Positions 34,862 through 43,694 are shown, counted from the first letter of the stretch. The stretch is DNA of 64,000 nt from Salimicrobium halophilum (GCF_900100295.1 NZ_FNEV01000005.1:2501-66500); one strand, 5' to 3'. Notes: generated from the letters alone by a model not told the origin. Numbers and translations are program-made.

Positions 34862-35653
34862 GTGCGTAAAGATGACATGGATGAAGATCTGAAAGAAAAT
34901 ATTGACGAAGAAGAAATGCTGGAACTGATAGAAGAAGAACGCCGAAAAGCTTGGGCGAAGAAAGAAGAGGCGAAAGAGGAGAAGCGCCCCTTTCCGAAAT
35001 GGCTCATACTGCTGATAGCGTTCTCTATGTTTTTCAGCGTCATGAGTGCTATTCCTCAGACATTTTCTATCCCTGCTATAGACTTTCTTATAACCTCAGC
35101 GAAGCTGTATACGGATGAAGACGTAAGAGAATACAAACAATCGGTCGTGGTCGTCGAAGCTGGAGATAGCAAAGGGACGGGCTTTGCTTATACGCCGGGT
35201 GGGAAAATTCTCACGAATCATCATGTAATCGAAGGAGAGCCGAGGATTTCTGTTTCTTTTGAAGAACAGGGATTGTACCAGGCTGAAGTAGTGGAGGAAT
35301 ATGAAGATATCGACCTCGCAGTCCTGGAAGTGGAAGCCGAGGATCTTCCTCACTTGTCGTTGGCGGAAGAGGCTGATATATCCGAAACTCCCCCGATCAC
35401 GTTCATCGGAAATCCTCTCCGTTTCATTCGTATTGCGAATGAGGGCGAAGTGATAGGGAAGAGGGACCTGAAGGACTGGTCGAAGAAAGTGATGGTTCTC
35501 GATGCTCCTATTTATAGAGGGAACTCAGGAAGTCCGGTCATCAATGAGGAAGGGGAAGTGATCGGTGTCGTATTCGCGACCCTTCGAACGGATAAGGAAG
35601 GGAAAGTTGGTCTGGCGGTTCCCATCGATTACTTTCATGAAATGAATAAGTAA
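34862..35653 (+). CDS. Membrane-anchored trypsin-like serine protease without PDZ domain
   Basis: A 263-residue protein: an acidic charged cytoplasmic N-terminus (1-45), one membrane helix (about 47-65), and an extracytoplasmic trypsin-like domain (about 88-260). The catalytic triad fits HtrA-like order: His121 (ILTNHHVIEG), Asp151 (YEDIDLAVLEV) and Ser222 (YRGNSGSPVIN). Unlike HtrA/YyxA, no PDZ domain follows, so it is short. It may handle protein quality or signalling in the envelope. The start is GTG 34862 after GAGGTGAACCCAA. It is divergent from the germination operon. Confidence 0.87.
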   Translation: MRKDDMDEDLKENIDEEEMLELIEEERRKAWAKKEEAKEEKRPFPKWLILLIAFSMFFSVMSAIPQTFSIPAIDFLITSAKLYTDEDVREYKQSVVVVEAGDSKGTGFAYTPGGKILTNHHVIEGEPRISVSFEEQGLYQAEVVEEYEDIDLAVLEVEAEDLPHLSLAEEADISETPPITFIGNPLRFIRIANEGEVIGKRDLKDWSKKVMVLDAPIYRGNSGSPVINEEGEVIGVVFATLRTDKEGKVGLAVPIDYFHEMNK

Positions 35654-35654
35654 A

Positions 35655-35698
35655 AGGGATTATTTTTTGCAATCGAAAATTAAAAAAATGTAATCCCT
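35655..35698 (+). terminator. AT-rich hairpin after protease gene
   Basis: AGGGATTA pairs with TAATCCCT around an inner TTTTTT/AAAAAA stem; the T-run at the end is missing, so function is less sure. Confidence 0.4.
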
Positions 35699-35814
35699 AT
35701 GTACTCGCTTGTCCTTTCGCCATTCAGTACAATAGTCGTGTTCTGGAAAACACACATCCCTTACACGCTTCATCTGATACGAAACTGTAATCTCATTGAA
35801 ATATTTTTGATAAA

Positions 35815-35844
35815 GACCACCATAAATACGTTGCTCGCAACGAA
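35815..35844 (+). promoter_or_regulatory. Possible autoregulatory sigma-I promoter
   Basis: GACCACC (35815-35821) and CGAA (35841-35844) resemble the reported B. subtilis sigma-I elements GACCCCC and CGAA; the palindrome CGTTGCTCGCAACG lies between and overlaps the -10. Confidence 0.45.
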
Positions 35845-35872
35845 AATTCTTAATAGTCGGGGGTGAAAAAGG

Positions 35873-36610
35873 TTGATCAGACGTCTGTTTAAAAAAGAGG
35901 ACACCTCCCTGCACAATCAGGTGATCGCTGCCCAGGAAGGCGATGAGGAAGCACGGGATGACCTGATTTCCAAATATCAACCTTTTATAGCCAAATGTGC
36001 TTCCGAAGTATGCAAAAGATATATCGATCCTAATCAGGATGACGAGTTCAGCATTGGACTCATCGCTTTCAATGATGCTATAGACTCTTATGCGAAAGAC
36101 AAAGGAGCTGCATTTTTGTCATTTGCGAAACTGATTATAAAAAGAAGGATCATCGACTTTATTCGACAGCAGAAATCCCATGTAATGTTCACCTCCCTTG
36201 ATGAAACACAAGAAGATGAAGAACAGATGGAAAATTCCGCGGAGGTACGTCTTTCCAAAGAGAAATTCTCCGAAGAGATCGAAGCCTGGTATCGACGTGA
36301 AGAAATACAGGAATTCCAGAGTCACCTGCAAAAGTTCGGACTAACTTTTCTGGACGTGACAGAGGCTTCTCCTAAACACGCAGATGCCAGAGAATCTGCT
36401 ATTCGTGTCGCTTATATCGTTTATGAGGATAAAGCATTACGGTCGAAAGTCCTTGAAAAGGGGCGGTTGCCAATCAAAGAACTTGATGCAAAAGTCGACG
36501 TCAGCAAGAAAACACTGGAGCGGAATCGTAAATATATCATCGCTCTTGTACTCATCCTATCGGGAGATTACGTTTATCTGAAAGATTATCTGAAGGGGGT
36601 GAAGGTGTGA
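35873..36610 (+). CDS. sigI: RNA polymerase sigma factor SigI
   Basis: A 245-residue sigma-70-family factor of the SigI group, used in heat and envelope stress. It matches B. subtilis SigI along its length: YQPFIAKCASEVCKRYI, DDEFSIGLIAFNDAIDSYA, LIIKRRIIDFIRQQ, and the C-terminal SKKTLERNRKYIIALVLILS then DYVYLKDYLKGVKV. The start is TTG 35873 after GGGGGTG. The end overlaps rsgI by 4 bases (GTGA). The upstream 220 bases hold a hairpin and a likely sigma-I promoter, so the pair probably controls itself. Confidence 0.95.
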   Translation: MIRRLFKKEDTSLHNQVIAAQEGDEEARDDLISKYQPFIAKCASEVCKRYIDPNQDDEFSIGLIAFNDAIDSYAKDKGAAFLSFAKLIIKRRIIDFIRQQKSHVMFTSLDETQEDEEQMENSAEVRLSKEKFSEEIEAWYRREEIQEFQSHLQKFGLTFLDVTEASPKHADARESAIRVAYIVYEDKALRSKVLEKGRLPIKELDAKVDVSKKTLERNRKYIIALVLILSGDYVYLKDYLKGVKV

Positions 36611-37782
36611 GGAAAGGTGTGGTCCTGGAACATAAATACCGCTCTACTATAGTGATGACGAAGCGTGGAGAGTTTATCCGTGCAAAAAAGGTCACTGGAG
36701 CGGATGTAGGGGAAGAAGTGACGTTTGAACCGAAACCGTCCCCTTCATTGGGATTTTTCACCCATAAGAAAGTAAGTGTAGCCACCATAGCAATCATAAT
36801 GATATTCAGTATGTTTCCTGCTTATTTCTGGTATGGGAATAACCAGGCATATGCTTCTGTAAGCATTGATATAAATCCGAGTATTGAAGCGAAAGTGAAT
36901 CGTGATATGGAAATCATCTCTATCCGTTCTATGAATGAGGACGGTAAATCTTTACTTGCAAACCTTCCTGATTTTGAAGGCGAAAAACTCACTGCGGTGA
37001 CATCGAAGGTTTTCCGTTTTGTGGAGGAAAAGGGGCTTTTATCAAATGGTAAAAGTGCACTTATAGGGGTTTCTTATCTTACAGATCATAAAAAGGTAGA
37101 TGTCTCTGAAGAAATACAAGGGTTTTTTGATAAAGCGAACGACTCGTTCAAAGTAGCTACTTATACCATTCCTTATGAGTGGATGGAAGAAGCTGAAGAA
37201 AAAGGAACATCCGTCCATTCCGTTGTGAATGAGCGAATGGACAATGACAGAAAGATGATTGACCTCGAAGAAGACGATCGGGAACTGATCCGTTCCTTTT
37301 TTCAAAAAGATGATGATTCCGAAAAGCTGAAGGACACTACAACGGAGGAATCGACTCCTGCGAAAGAAGATGGAGAGAAGGAAAAGAATCCAACTCAAGA
37401 ATCTACCGAGCAGCCTTCGACTGATAGAGAGGAAGTACCTGCTAAGCAGTCATCTGATGCCGAGGAACAGAAGCGGGAGACATCGCCATCGAAAGCGAAT
37501 TCTTCTTCCGTAGAAAAGGAAAACAAGGGAAAAACGACTCCTGAACCCGATTCAAAAGGGAAAGACCGTTCGAAAGAAGAGAAACAACCGGAGAACAACA
37601 ATGGAAACGGAAACGGTCCACCTTCAAAGAATGGAGATCACCCGGGTAATAATGGAAATGGCCACGGTCCTCCAACTGAAGGGGAAGATCATCCGAGTAA
37701 GAAAGGGGAAAACCATCCCGGCAACAAAGGGAAAGATCATCCGAGTAGCAATGGAAAAGGGAATGGTCCTCCCCATAATTGA
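36607..37782 (+). CDS. rsgI: Anti-sigma-I factor RsgI
   Basis: A 391-residue membrane protein: a cytoplasmic RsgI N-terminal domain (about 1-50) that binds SigI, a single membrane helix (about 56-76), a folded extracytoplasmic domain beginning ASVSIDINPSIEAKVNRDM (about 83-230), a charged Glu/Lys/Ser/Thr region, and a tail of about 60 residues of Asn, Gly, His, Pro and Lys with repeated GNGPP-like and DHP-like units. Signals outside the cell are thought to cause cleavage and release of SigI. It starts with GTG, overlapping the sigI stop. The repetitive tail is species-variable and could contact the wall. Confidence 0.92.
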   Translation: MRKGVVLEHKYRSTIVMTKRGEFIRAKKVTGADVGEEVTFEPKPSPSLGFFTHKKVSVATIAIIMIFSMFPAYFWYGNNQAYASVSIDINPSIEAKVNRDMEIISIRSMNEDGKSLLANLPDFEGEKLTAVTSKVFRFVEEKGLLSNGKSALIGVSYLTDHKKVDVSEEIQGFFDKANDSFKVATYTIPYEWMEEAEEKGTSVHSVVNERMDNDRKMIDLEEDDRELIRSFFQKDDDSEKLKDTTTEESTPAKEDGEKEKNPTQESTEQPSTDREEVPAKQSSDAEEQKRETSPSKANSSSVEKENKGKTTPEPDSKGKDRSKEEKQPENNNGNGNGPPSKNGDHPGNNGNGHGPPTEGEDHPSKKGENHPGNKGKDHPSSNGKGNGPPHN

Positions 37783-37806
37783 TATCCCGTTGTTCATTAT
37801 AATAAT

Positions 37807-37849
37807 AGAAAGCCTCACGGGTGCAATTTTTCCGGGAGGCTTTCTTTTT
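37807..37849 (+). terminator. Terminator after rsgI
   Basis: A 10-bp perfect stem AGAAAGCCTC/GAGGCTTTCT, an inner CCGG pairing and TTTTT. It also ends near the converging SDR gene. Confidence 0.9.
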
Positions 37850-37865
37850 GATGTCTATGGTATTG

Positions 37866-38588
37866 TCAGGTGCGCGGGTAGTCCTGGATCATCGGGTGAA
37901 GGTGCATTTCATCGATTTGCATGTGTTTCGGAGCGGAAGCCATATGAAGGAGTCCTGCTGCAACATCATCCGGCTTTAGCCAGTCTTTCTTGGATTCGTC
38001 CCCTTCCGTACCGCCTGCGAAATAGGTGTCCGTCATCCCTGGATTGATGGTGCCGGCTCTGATTCCGAATGGTTTCAGTTCCTGGGCGATAGAACCCATG
38101 AATCCCTGAACGGCATATTTCGTTGAAGTATAAAGAGCTCCGTTTTCAGGAATGGTATAGCGGGAAACATCAGAAGCCACAGTAAGGATGGTACCTGATT
38201 TCTGTTTCTTCATTTGCGGAAGTACAGCTTTCGTAGCAAGAAACACACCCTGCACGTTGATTTCGAACGTTTTCTTCCATTCTTCGAGTGTCACTTCTTC
38301 GACAGGTTGAAATTTCCCTACTCCTGCATTGTTAATGAGTGTATCAATACGACCATACGTATTAAGAGTGGAATGGATGGCTTGTTCAATTTCCTCCTCG
38401 CTCGTTACATCTCTTGTCAATGCCACAACTTCCGGGAATCCGGCTTCTTCTAGCGAAGCCTTCGTGTCGTGAATGTCATCAGAACTCCCGATAATCGTAA
38501 GTTTAGCTCTTGCTTTGGCAAAGTGGAAAGCAGCAGCTCTCCCAATCCCTCGGGAAGCTCCAGTGATTACGACTACTTCATTATTCAT
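37866..38588 (-). CDS. SDR family oxidoreductase
   Basis: A 240-residue short-chain dehydrogenase/reductase with the NAD(P) motif TGASRGIGRAAAFHF, LINNAGVGKF, the catalytic YTSTK pair (Tyr and Lys), and PGMTDTYF. The ribosome site AGGAGGAACAAAGGT precedes ATG 38588. The substrate cannot be told. Upstream, 38589-38916 (328 bases) holds no clear gene: an AT-rich stretch with a 14-codon frame not accepted here and the promoter of the next plus-strand gene. Confidence 0.88.
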   Translation of the reverse strand: MNNEVVVITGASRGIGRAAAFHFAKARAKLTIIGSSDDIHDTKASLEEAGFPEVVALTRDVTSEEEIEQAIHSTLNTYGRIDTLINNAGVGKFQPVEEVTLEEWKKTFEINVQGVFLATKAVLPQMKKQKSGTILTVASDVSRYTIPENGALYTSTKYAVQGFMGSIAQELKPFGIRAGTINPGMTDTYFAGGTEGDESKKDWLKPDDVAAGLLHMASAPKHMQIDEMHLHPMIQDYPRT

Positions 38589-38871
38589 ACCTTTGTTCCT
38601 CCTACTCCTTGGATTGTTATCAAAAATAATTTTTCAGTAGCTCTAATTTTTACGGACTCCGTTCTGCCTTATCATGTCACTTGTAGCAGGCTTGTAATCG
38701 TTAACTCAGAATACCTTCATTTTATCATTACAATGTATCAAATAATAGTGGAGAGCGATTCATGAGTGACACTTCCTCCCGCAAATGGAAGGCTTGTCAC
38801 GGTTAGGGAAAAACGAGGTTTAGTCAATAAATAGTAAGGGGAAGAAAATAAGGAAAATGTCGGATTTCCTG

Positions 38872-38880
38872 TGATATAAT
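38872..38880 (+). promoter_or_regulatory. Extended -10 promoter
   Basis: TGATATAAT, identical to the trmL promoter core, 36 bases before the start of the membrane-protein gene. Confidence 0.5.
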
Positions 38881-38916
38881 GAATGAAGTTTGTATGAGTG
38901 AGGGGGAGACTAACGT

Positions 38917-39375
38917 ATGAAGGAAAAGAACTGGCTGTGGCTGGTCGTTGCAGGCGTTTCTTTGTTCGGGATATTTGTGATTCTAAGTGTAGTGACGCTG
39001 AACACTGATACGGTTCAAAGGGTTTTTGTCATTCTTAGCGAAGTGTTCGGTGTAGTGACTCTTGCTTTTTCTATCTGGGGATGGGTCAAGATTCCATCTC
39101 AAAAATGGTTATATATTGCTCCGGTCGCTTTTTTGGGCAGTTGGCTCATGATCGGAATCGCTTATGAAATCGGGTTTGATGCCACGATGGATCATGGATG
39201 GGTCTGGTTCCTCGTGTATTATATTGTAGCAGTTGCCAGTAGCGTGCTGCTTCGATTTTCCATAGGAAAAACAGAAGGGAAACAGGCGCTGATGCCGATT
39301 TCCATGTTGTTCGTTCAGAGTATACAAATCGTTTATGTCATCATAATACATATTATCTGGATGCTTCCGTTTTAG
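38917..39375 (+). CDS. Four-helix membrane protein, unknown
   Basis: A 152-residue integral membrane protein with four predicted helices (about 8-28, 36-57, 64-86 and 95-115) and a last hydrophobic segment at about 127-150. The N-terminus is short and positive, so it faces the cytoplasm. I recognise no family. The ribosome site GAGGGGGAG and an extended -10 promoter support expression. It lies 69 bases upstream of a spore-type lipoprotein and may be co-transcribed. Confidence 0.75.
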   Translation: MKEKNWLWLVVAGVSLFGIFVILSVVTLNTDTVQRVFVILSEVFGVVTLAFSIWGWVKIPSQKWLYIAPVAFLGSWLMIGIAYEIGFDATMDHGWVWFLVYYIVAVASSVLLRFSIGKTEGKQALMPISMLFVQSIQIVYVIIIHIIWMLPF

Positions 39376-39444
39376 CTTTTTTTGTAAAGTATATTTCTTT
39401 CTTCCGCGCTCAAACTAAGCACAAGCTGCTTAGGAGGTGTAGGA

Positions 39445-39996
39445 ATGAATTGGAAAATACCGATGATTGGACTCTTGTCCCTTTCAGCTCTGACGGCATG
39501 TCAGGCCGATCAACAGGCCACGGACAATGACGCGGGCTATCAAGGTGTAGAAAACACCAGGTTCGAACGTATGGCCGACGATTTGACCGATACGAATAAC
39601 GGGAATAATCGGGCGGATACGGATCTCGACCGTACGAACGCAGGTGATAATAATTATCAGCTTGCAGATAAAGCCGCTGATAAAATTGAACAGGATGTCA
39701 AAAGTGTGGAAGGCGCATCTGTCCTGAAGACAGATAACAACGCCTATGTAGCTGCCGAAATCGACAATGAAGGCGGCGACGAAAATGTCTCCGATCAGGT
39801 GGAACAGCAGATCATAAAAATCGTCAAAAGTGTCGATCAGGACGTCGATCATGTCTACGTGTCATCGAACCCTGATTTTGTCGACTTGACGAACCAATAT
39901 GCAGATGATGTAGATAATGGGGAGCCGATGGAAGGGTTCGCCCGTCAATTCGGAGAAATGGTCGACCGCATCTTCCCGGATGCAGACCGTGGATAA
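39445..39996 (+). CDS. YhcN/YlaJ family sporulation lipoprotein
   Basis: A 183-residue lipoprotein with lipobox LSALTACQ (Cys19), a very acidic Asn/Asp-rich stretch (20-75), and the YhcN/YlaJ domain (about 76-165) with ADKAADKIEQDVKSVEGASV, VLKTDNNAYVAAEI and DVDHVYVSSNPDFV. Such proteins are made in the forespore and sit in the inner spore membrane, where they affect germination. It lies near spoVR. A 7-bp hairpin CTAAGCA/TGCTTAG ends at the edge of the ribosome site AGGAGGT, which could tune translation. Confidence 0.88.
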   Translation: MNWKIPMIGLLSLSALTACQADQQATDNDAGYQGVENTRFERMADDLTDTNNGNNRADTDLDRTNAGDNNYQLADKAADKIEQDVKSVEGASVLKTDNNAYVAAEIDNEGGDENVSDQVEQQIIKIVKSVDQDVDHVYVSSNPDFVDLTNQYADDVDNGEPMEGFARQFGEMVDRIFPDADRG

Positions 39997-40008
39997 GAAC
40001 TTTCAGAT

Positions 40009-40053
40009 GAGCAGCTCTCGACTGTCGATGGAACAGTTCGGGAGCTGTTCTTA
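40009..40053 (+). terminator. Hairpin after YhcN-like gene
   Basis: A long imperfect stem (40009-40025 with 40033-40050) followed by a short T-rich tail. Confidence 0.6.
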
Positions 40054-40078
40054 ATTAGTGAGGAGGGAGCAAGGTATC

Positions 40079-40107
40079 TCATTTTCAGGAAGTCTGCTTC
40101 ATATAGT
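40079..40107 (+). promoter_or_regulatory. Possible sigma-E promoter of spoVR
   Basis: TCATTTT (40079-40085; 6 of 7 to KMATATT), 14 bases, CATATAGT (6 of 8 to CATACAMT). The leader would be very short, which weakens the call. Confidence 0.4.
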
Positions 40108-40128
40108 GGAAGCAGGAGGGGAACTACC

Positions 40129-41352
40129 ATGGAAAAACTTGTACAGGCGATTGAAGAAATTACGGAGATTGCGGACGACTTCGGCCTTGATTATTTTCCG
40201 ATGCGATATGAAATATGTCCGGATGATGCGATATATACATTCGGAGCTTATGGCATGCCGACACGCTTTTCCCATTGGAGCTTCGGTAAGCAGTACCATA
40301 AAATGAAAGTGCAATACGACCTTGGGTTAAGCAAAATTTATGAACTGGTAATCAATTCTGATCCATGCTACGCGTATTTACTAAATTCGAACAGTCTTGT
40401 GCAGAATAAGATGATCGCTGCCCACGTACTTGGTCATTCGGACTTCTTCAAGAACAATGCGTACTATGGCAGAACGAACCGGGAAATGGTGACTAGTATG
40501 GCGGCGACGGCGGAGCGGATACAGGCGTATGAGTACGAATATGGAAAGGATGAAGTGGAGCAGTTTCTCGATGCTGTTCTATCCATCCAGGAACACATAG
40601 ATCCTTACCCTCGAAAGGAAAAAGATAAGGAACTGCCGGATAAAGACCTGTTGTATTACATCCAGGAGAACAGCAGATACCTTAAGGATTGGCAAAGGGA
40701 TATCATTACGATGATGAGGGAAGAGATGCTTTACTTCTGGCCTCAGATGGAAACGAAAATCATGAATGAAGGCTGGGCGAGCTTTTGGCATTTGCGTATC
40801 ATGCGGGAGCTTGATCTTACAGAAGAGGAAACGGTTGAATTCGCTAAACTTCATGCAGGGGTCATTTCTCCGCAACAGACTTCGATAAACCCTTACCGCC
40901 TCGGTCTCCGGATTTTCGAAGACATAGATGAAAGGTACGGGCGTGAGAAAGTATTCGAGGTGAGGGAAGTCGAATCTGATACATCTTTCCTCAGGAATTA
41001 CCTGACGAAGGAGATCGTGGAGGAAGAGGACCTCTATTTATTCCAAAAGCAGGATGACAAGTATGAAATCGTAGAAAAACAATGGGAATCCGTTCGGGAC
41101 GAATTGATTGATATGAGGGTGAACGGTGGTTTCCCCTATCTTGTCGTCGAAGACGGAGACTATTGTAAAAACGGGGAGCTTTATATCAGGCATGCATTCG
41201 AGGGGATAGAGCTTGACGTATCCTATCTCGAAAAGACGATTCCCTACATCTATGAACTGTGGGGACGAACGGTCCATATCGAGACGGTCATCGATGATCG
41301 GGAGGTCGTTTTTTCAAGTGGAGGAGGAGACGTAACGAAGCGATACATCTGA
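40129..41352 (+). CDS. spoVR: Stage V sporulation protein R
   Basis: SpoVR helps spore cortex formation, but its chemistry is unknown. The 407 residues contain the family core: [83 protein letters not shown] and [14 protein letters not shown]. It is about 60 residues shorter than B. subtilis SpoVR, mainly because the long Glu/Lys-rich insert after EHIDPYP is reduced to a few residues. The start follows GGAGGGGAACTACC. It is functionally tied to PrkA and YhbH in other bacteria, but lies 23 kb away here. Confidence 0.95.
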   Translation: MEKLVQAIEEITEIADDFGLDYFPMRYEICPDDAIYTFGAYGMPTRFSHWSFGKQYHKMKVQYDLGLSKIYELVINSDPCYAYLLNSNSLVQNKMIAAHVLGHSDFFKNNAYYGRTNREMVTSMAATAERIQAYEYEYGKDEVEQFLDAVLSIQEHIDPYPRKEKDKELPDKDLLYYIQENSRYLKDWQRDIITMMREEMLYFWPQMETKIMNEGWASFWHLRIMRELDLTEEETVEFAKLHAGVISPQQTSINPYRLGLRIFEDIDERYGREKVFEVREVESDTSFLRNYLTKEIVEEEDLYLFQKQDDKYEIVEKQWESVRDELIDMRVNGGFPYLVVEDGDYCKNGELYIRHAFEGIELDVSYLEKTIPYIYELWGRTVHIETVIDDREVVFSSGGGDVTKRYI

Positions 41353-41356
41353 CTTA

Positions 41357-41384
41357 TTGACATGCAGGGAACGGATGATATACT
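41357..41384 (+). promoter_or_regulatory. Promoter of queF operon
   Basis: Perfect -35 TTGACA, 16 bases, TATACT; the RNA would start near 41391, 24 bases before the riboswitch aptamer. Confidence 0.8.
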
Positions 41385-41414
41385 TGATTGGAAAAACGGA
41401 ATACCCCGCTTCGG

Positions 41415-41491
41415 GAGAGGTTCTTAGCCGAAACCCTCTTTAAAAAACTAAGGATGTATGACGCCATATCCCTTAGGATGTGGTTTTTTTT
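41415..41491 (+). ncRNA. preQ1-I riboswitch with transcription terminator
   Basis: The aptamer (41415-41452) has stem AGAGG/CCTCT, the loop TTCTTAGCC and the A-rich tail TTTAAAAAACTAAGG, matching the class I preQ1 consensus; TTAG in the loop pairs with CTAA in the tail as a pseudoknot. Downstream, CCATATCC (41464-41471) pairs with GGATGTGG (41476-41483) ahead of eight T residues, a clean terminator. CTAAGGAT of the aptamer tail can instead pair with ATCCCTTAG, forming an antiterminator. Ligand binding should lock the pseudoknot and turn queF off. Confidence 0.95.
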
Positions 41492-41527
41492 ATAGTAAAT
41501 ACTACATATCGTTAAAGGAGAATTTTC

Positions 41528-42019
41528 ATGAAAAGAGATGAAGAATTGAAAGATCTGTCCCTGCTTGGAAGTCAGGATACCGCGTATTCTTTTGATTATA
41601 CACCTGAAGTACTCGAGACGTTCGACAATAAACATCCGAATCGCGACTATTTCGTAAAGTTCAACTGTCCGGAATTCACGACCCTTTGTCCGAAGACGAA
41701 CCAGCCTGATTTCGGAACGGTCTATATCAAGTACATTCCGGATGAGAGAATGGTGGAGAGTAAATCACTGAAGCTTTACTTGTTCAGCTTCCGCAACCAT
41801 GGAGATTTTCACGAGGACAGTATGAACATCATCATGAACGATCTCATCGAACTTATGGAACCGAGGTATATCGAAGTACTGGGGAAATTCACTCCCCGCG
41901 GCGGAATCTCCATCGATCCGTTCTGTAACTACGGGAGGCCGGGGACGAAATATGAAGAAATGGCGGATTACCGTATGATGAATCACGATCTATACCCTGA
42001 AAAGGTGGATAACAGGTAA
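41528..42019 (+). CDS. queF: NADPH-dependent 7-cyano-7-deazaguanine (preQ0) reductase
   Basis: QueF reduces the nitrile of preQ0 to the aminomethyl of preQ1, a precursor of queuosine. The 163 residues are the short, single-domain (type I) form, with catalytic Cys54 in [14 protein letters not shown], Asp61, and the QueF motif [14 protein letters not shown] that binds NADPH. It is controlled by the preQ1 riboswitch upstream, so its product shuts it off. Start at ATG 41528 after AAAGGAGAATTTTC. Confidence 0.97.
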   Translation: MKRDEELKDLSLLGSQDTAYSFDYTPEVLETFDNKHPNRDYFVKFNCPEFTTLCPKTNQPDFGTVYIKYIPDERMVESKSLKLYLFSFRNHGDFHEDSMNIIMNDLIELMEPRYIEVLGKFTPRGGISIDPFCNYGRPGTKYEEMADYRMMNHDLYPEKVDNR

Positions 42020-42056
42020 CACTATATATTTTCTCTAAAAGAAGAAAGGGTTAAGA

Positions 42057-42683
42057 ATGATGCTTTTATATTTGAATGCGCTGTTCGTAGGATTGCTTGT
42101 GGTCTCCAATATACTCGGTGTGAAATTATTCAGTATAGGGGAGTTCGTGCTGCCGGCAGCGGTAATCGTTTATGTGGTGACGTATATAATAACGGATGTC
42201 ATCGGAGAAGTATATGGGAAAGATGCGGCAAGACAGACGGTCCAGGCCGGCTTCTTCACTCAGCTTGTCGTGCTTGTGTTCATATTGATAGCGATTGAAC
42301 TTCCGGCCGCTCCCGTATTCGGTGCTCAGGAAGAGTTTTCGACGATACTGGGAGGGAGTTTCCGGGTGATGGTTGCAAGTCTTCTTTCCTACCTGGTGAG
42401 TCAGCATCTGGACGTTTCCCTTTTCCATGGCCTGAAAAAGAAACATGGTTCCCGTAAGCTGTGGCTTCGTAATAATGTGTCTACAGCGAGCAGTCAATTG
42501 GTGGACACGTTCATCTTCATAACAGTGGCTTTCGCCGGCACGGTACCACTCACAGTATTGATAGGCATGGCAGTTACTCAATATGTATTTAAACTTATTG
42601 TGGCTATCGTCGATACGCCGATCACTTACTTGCTCGTCAGAATGGCGAAGAAGGAAAAGCAGCCATACGAACGTGCCGCATAA
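42057..42683 (+). CDS. Queuosine precursor transporter (YhhQ/VUT family)
   Basis: A 208-residue membrane protein with about six helices, of the YhhQ family, which imports preQ0 or preQ1. Seen: LLVVSNILGVKLFSIGEFVL, the YIITDVIGEVYGKDAARQ motif, SQHLDVSLFHGLKKK and RNNVSTASSQLVDTFIFI, all hallmarks. It follows queF by 37 bases and is therefore under the same riboswitch, making a unit that both makes and imports preQ1 precursors. ATG 42057 is followed by another ATG; either could start. Confidence 0.92.
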   Translation: MMLLYLNALFVGLLVVSNILGVKLFSIGEFVLPAAVIVYVVTYIITDVIGEVYGKDAARQTVQAGFFTQLVVLVFILIAIELPAAPVFGAQEEFSTILGGSFRVMVASLLSYLVSQHLDVSLFHGLKKKHGSRKLWLRNNVSTASSQLVDTFIFITVAFAGTVPLTVLIGMAVTQYVFKLIVAIVDTPITYLLVRMAKKEKQPYERAA

Positions 42684-42809
42684 CGTTCTCTTTTTCATAA
42701 TAGAATCAGAACAGGGAAGTTGCTCTTTAGAGTAAAAATACCCTGTGCAGGTGCTTCTCTTCTGGTAAACTGGGAGGTACAACTACGAAGAGCAGAAGGA
42801 GGAGAAGGA

Positions 42810-43694
42810 ATGGGACTTTATGATGTAATGTTGACCGAAAAAGGATTCGTACAAAAGGAAGAGCTGACGTATCCCTTCGAAGAGAGAGGTTTGCAATTCG
42901 GGGACGGGGTTTATGAAGTCATCCGTATCTATGAAGGAAGGTATTATCTCTTAAAGGAGCATGTGGAGCGTCTGTATCGTTCTATGGCAGCGATAAAAAT
43001 CTATCCGCCGTTTTCCGAAGCGGATCTGTATGACTACCTCGATCAATTGTTGAAGAAGAACGGTGTAGTTTCGGACGCTAAGCTATACTTGCAGGTGACG
43101 AGAGGGTCTGCACCGAGGAATCACGAATTCCCATTGAATACAGGCGCTAACCTGTATGCGTATGTGAAAGATTTCTCCCGGAATACGGACTTGATGCGTA
43201 ATGGGATCAACACGATAACCCTTGAAGATATAAGATGGGAATGGTGCTATATCAAAAGCCTGAACCTCCTTCCGAACGTCATAGCCAAGCAGGAAGCCAA
43301 AGAGAACGATGCCCAGGAAGCCATTCTCCATAAAAACGGTCTGGTTACGGAAGGAAGTTCCTCGAATGCTTATCTCGTCAGGAACGGGAAGGTTTATACC
43401 CATCCTGCGACGAAACGTATCCTCGGCGGGTGCGTCCGCATGAAAATCGAAGAATTATGTAACAGGCATCAGATTCCATTCATCGAAGAGGCGTTTCAGG
43501 TGGAGGATATCGCGTATGCGGATGAGGTATTCATGACGAGCAGTACGGCTGAAATCCTTCCTGTTCTGAAAGTCGATACTGTCACTGTCGGAGATGGAGA
43601 GCCAGGAAGGATAACGAGAGAGCTACAGCGTCTGTACGAAGAGGACGCAGGCATCCGAACAGAGAAATCGTTGTTCTCTAAGAACGAGTCTTAG
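42810..43694 (+). CDS. dat: D-amino-acid transaminase
   Basis: A PLP-dependent class IV aminotransferase that interconverts D-alanine and D-glutamate, supplying cell-wall precursors. The 294 residues carry the PLP lysine, Lys149, in CYIKSLNLLPN, the Arg of RGLQFGDGVYEVIRIYEGR, the TRGSAPRNH loop, and TEGSSSNAYLVRNG. Start at ATG 42810 after GAAGGAGGAGAAGGA. The upstream leader (42684-42809) shows no riboswitch. B. subtilis YheM/Dat is the closest type. Confidence 0.93.
   Translation: MGLYDVMLTEKGFVQKEELTYPFEERGLQFGDGVYEVIRIYEGRYYLLKEHVERLYRSMAAIKIYPPFSEADLYDYLDQLLKKNGVVSDAKLYLQVTRGSAPRNHEFPLNTGANLYAYVKDFSRNTDLMRNGINTITLEDIRWEWCYIKSLNLLPNVIAKQEAKENDAQEAILHKNGLVTEGSSSNAYLVRNGKVYTHPATKRILGGCVRMKIEELCNRHQIPFIEEAFQVEDIAYADEVFMTSSTAEILPVLKVDTVTVGDGEPGRITRELQRLYEEDAGIRTEKSLFSKNES

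Noticed and set aside
38762-38806. 14-codon frame with a weak ribosome site
   Set aside because: Very short, no hydrophobic or known pattern, and nothing to support it apart from GTGGAGAG upstream.
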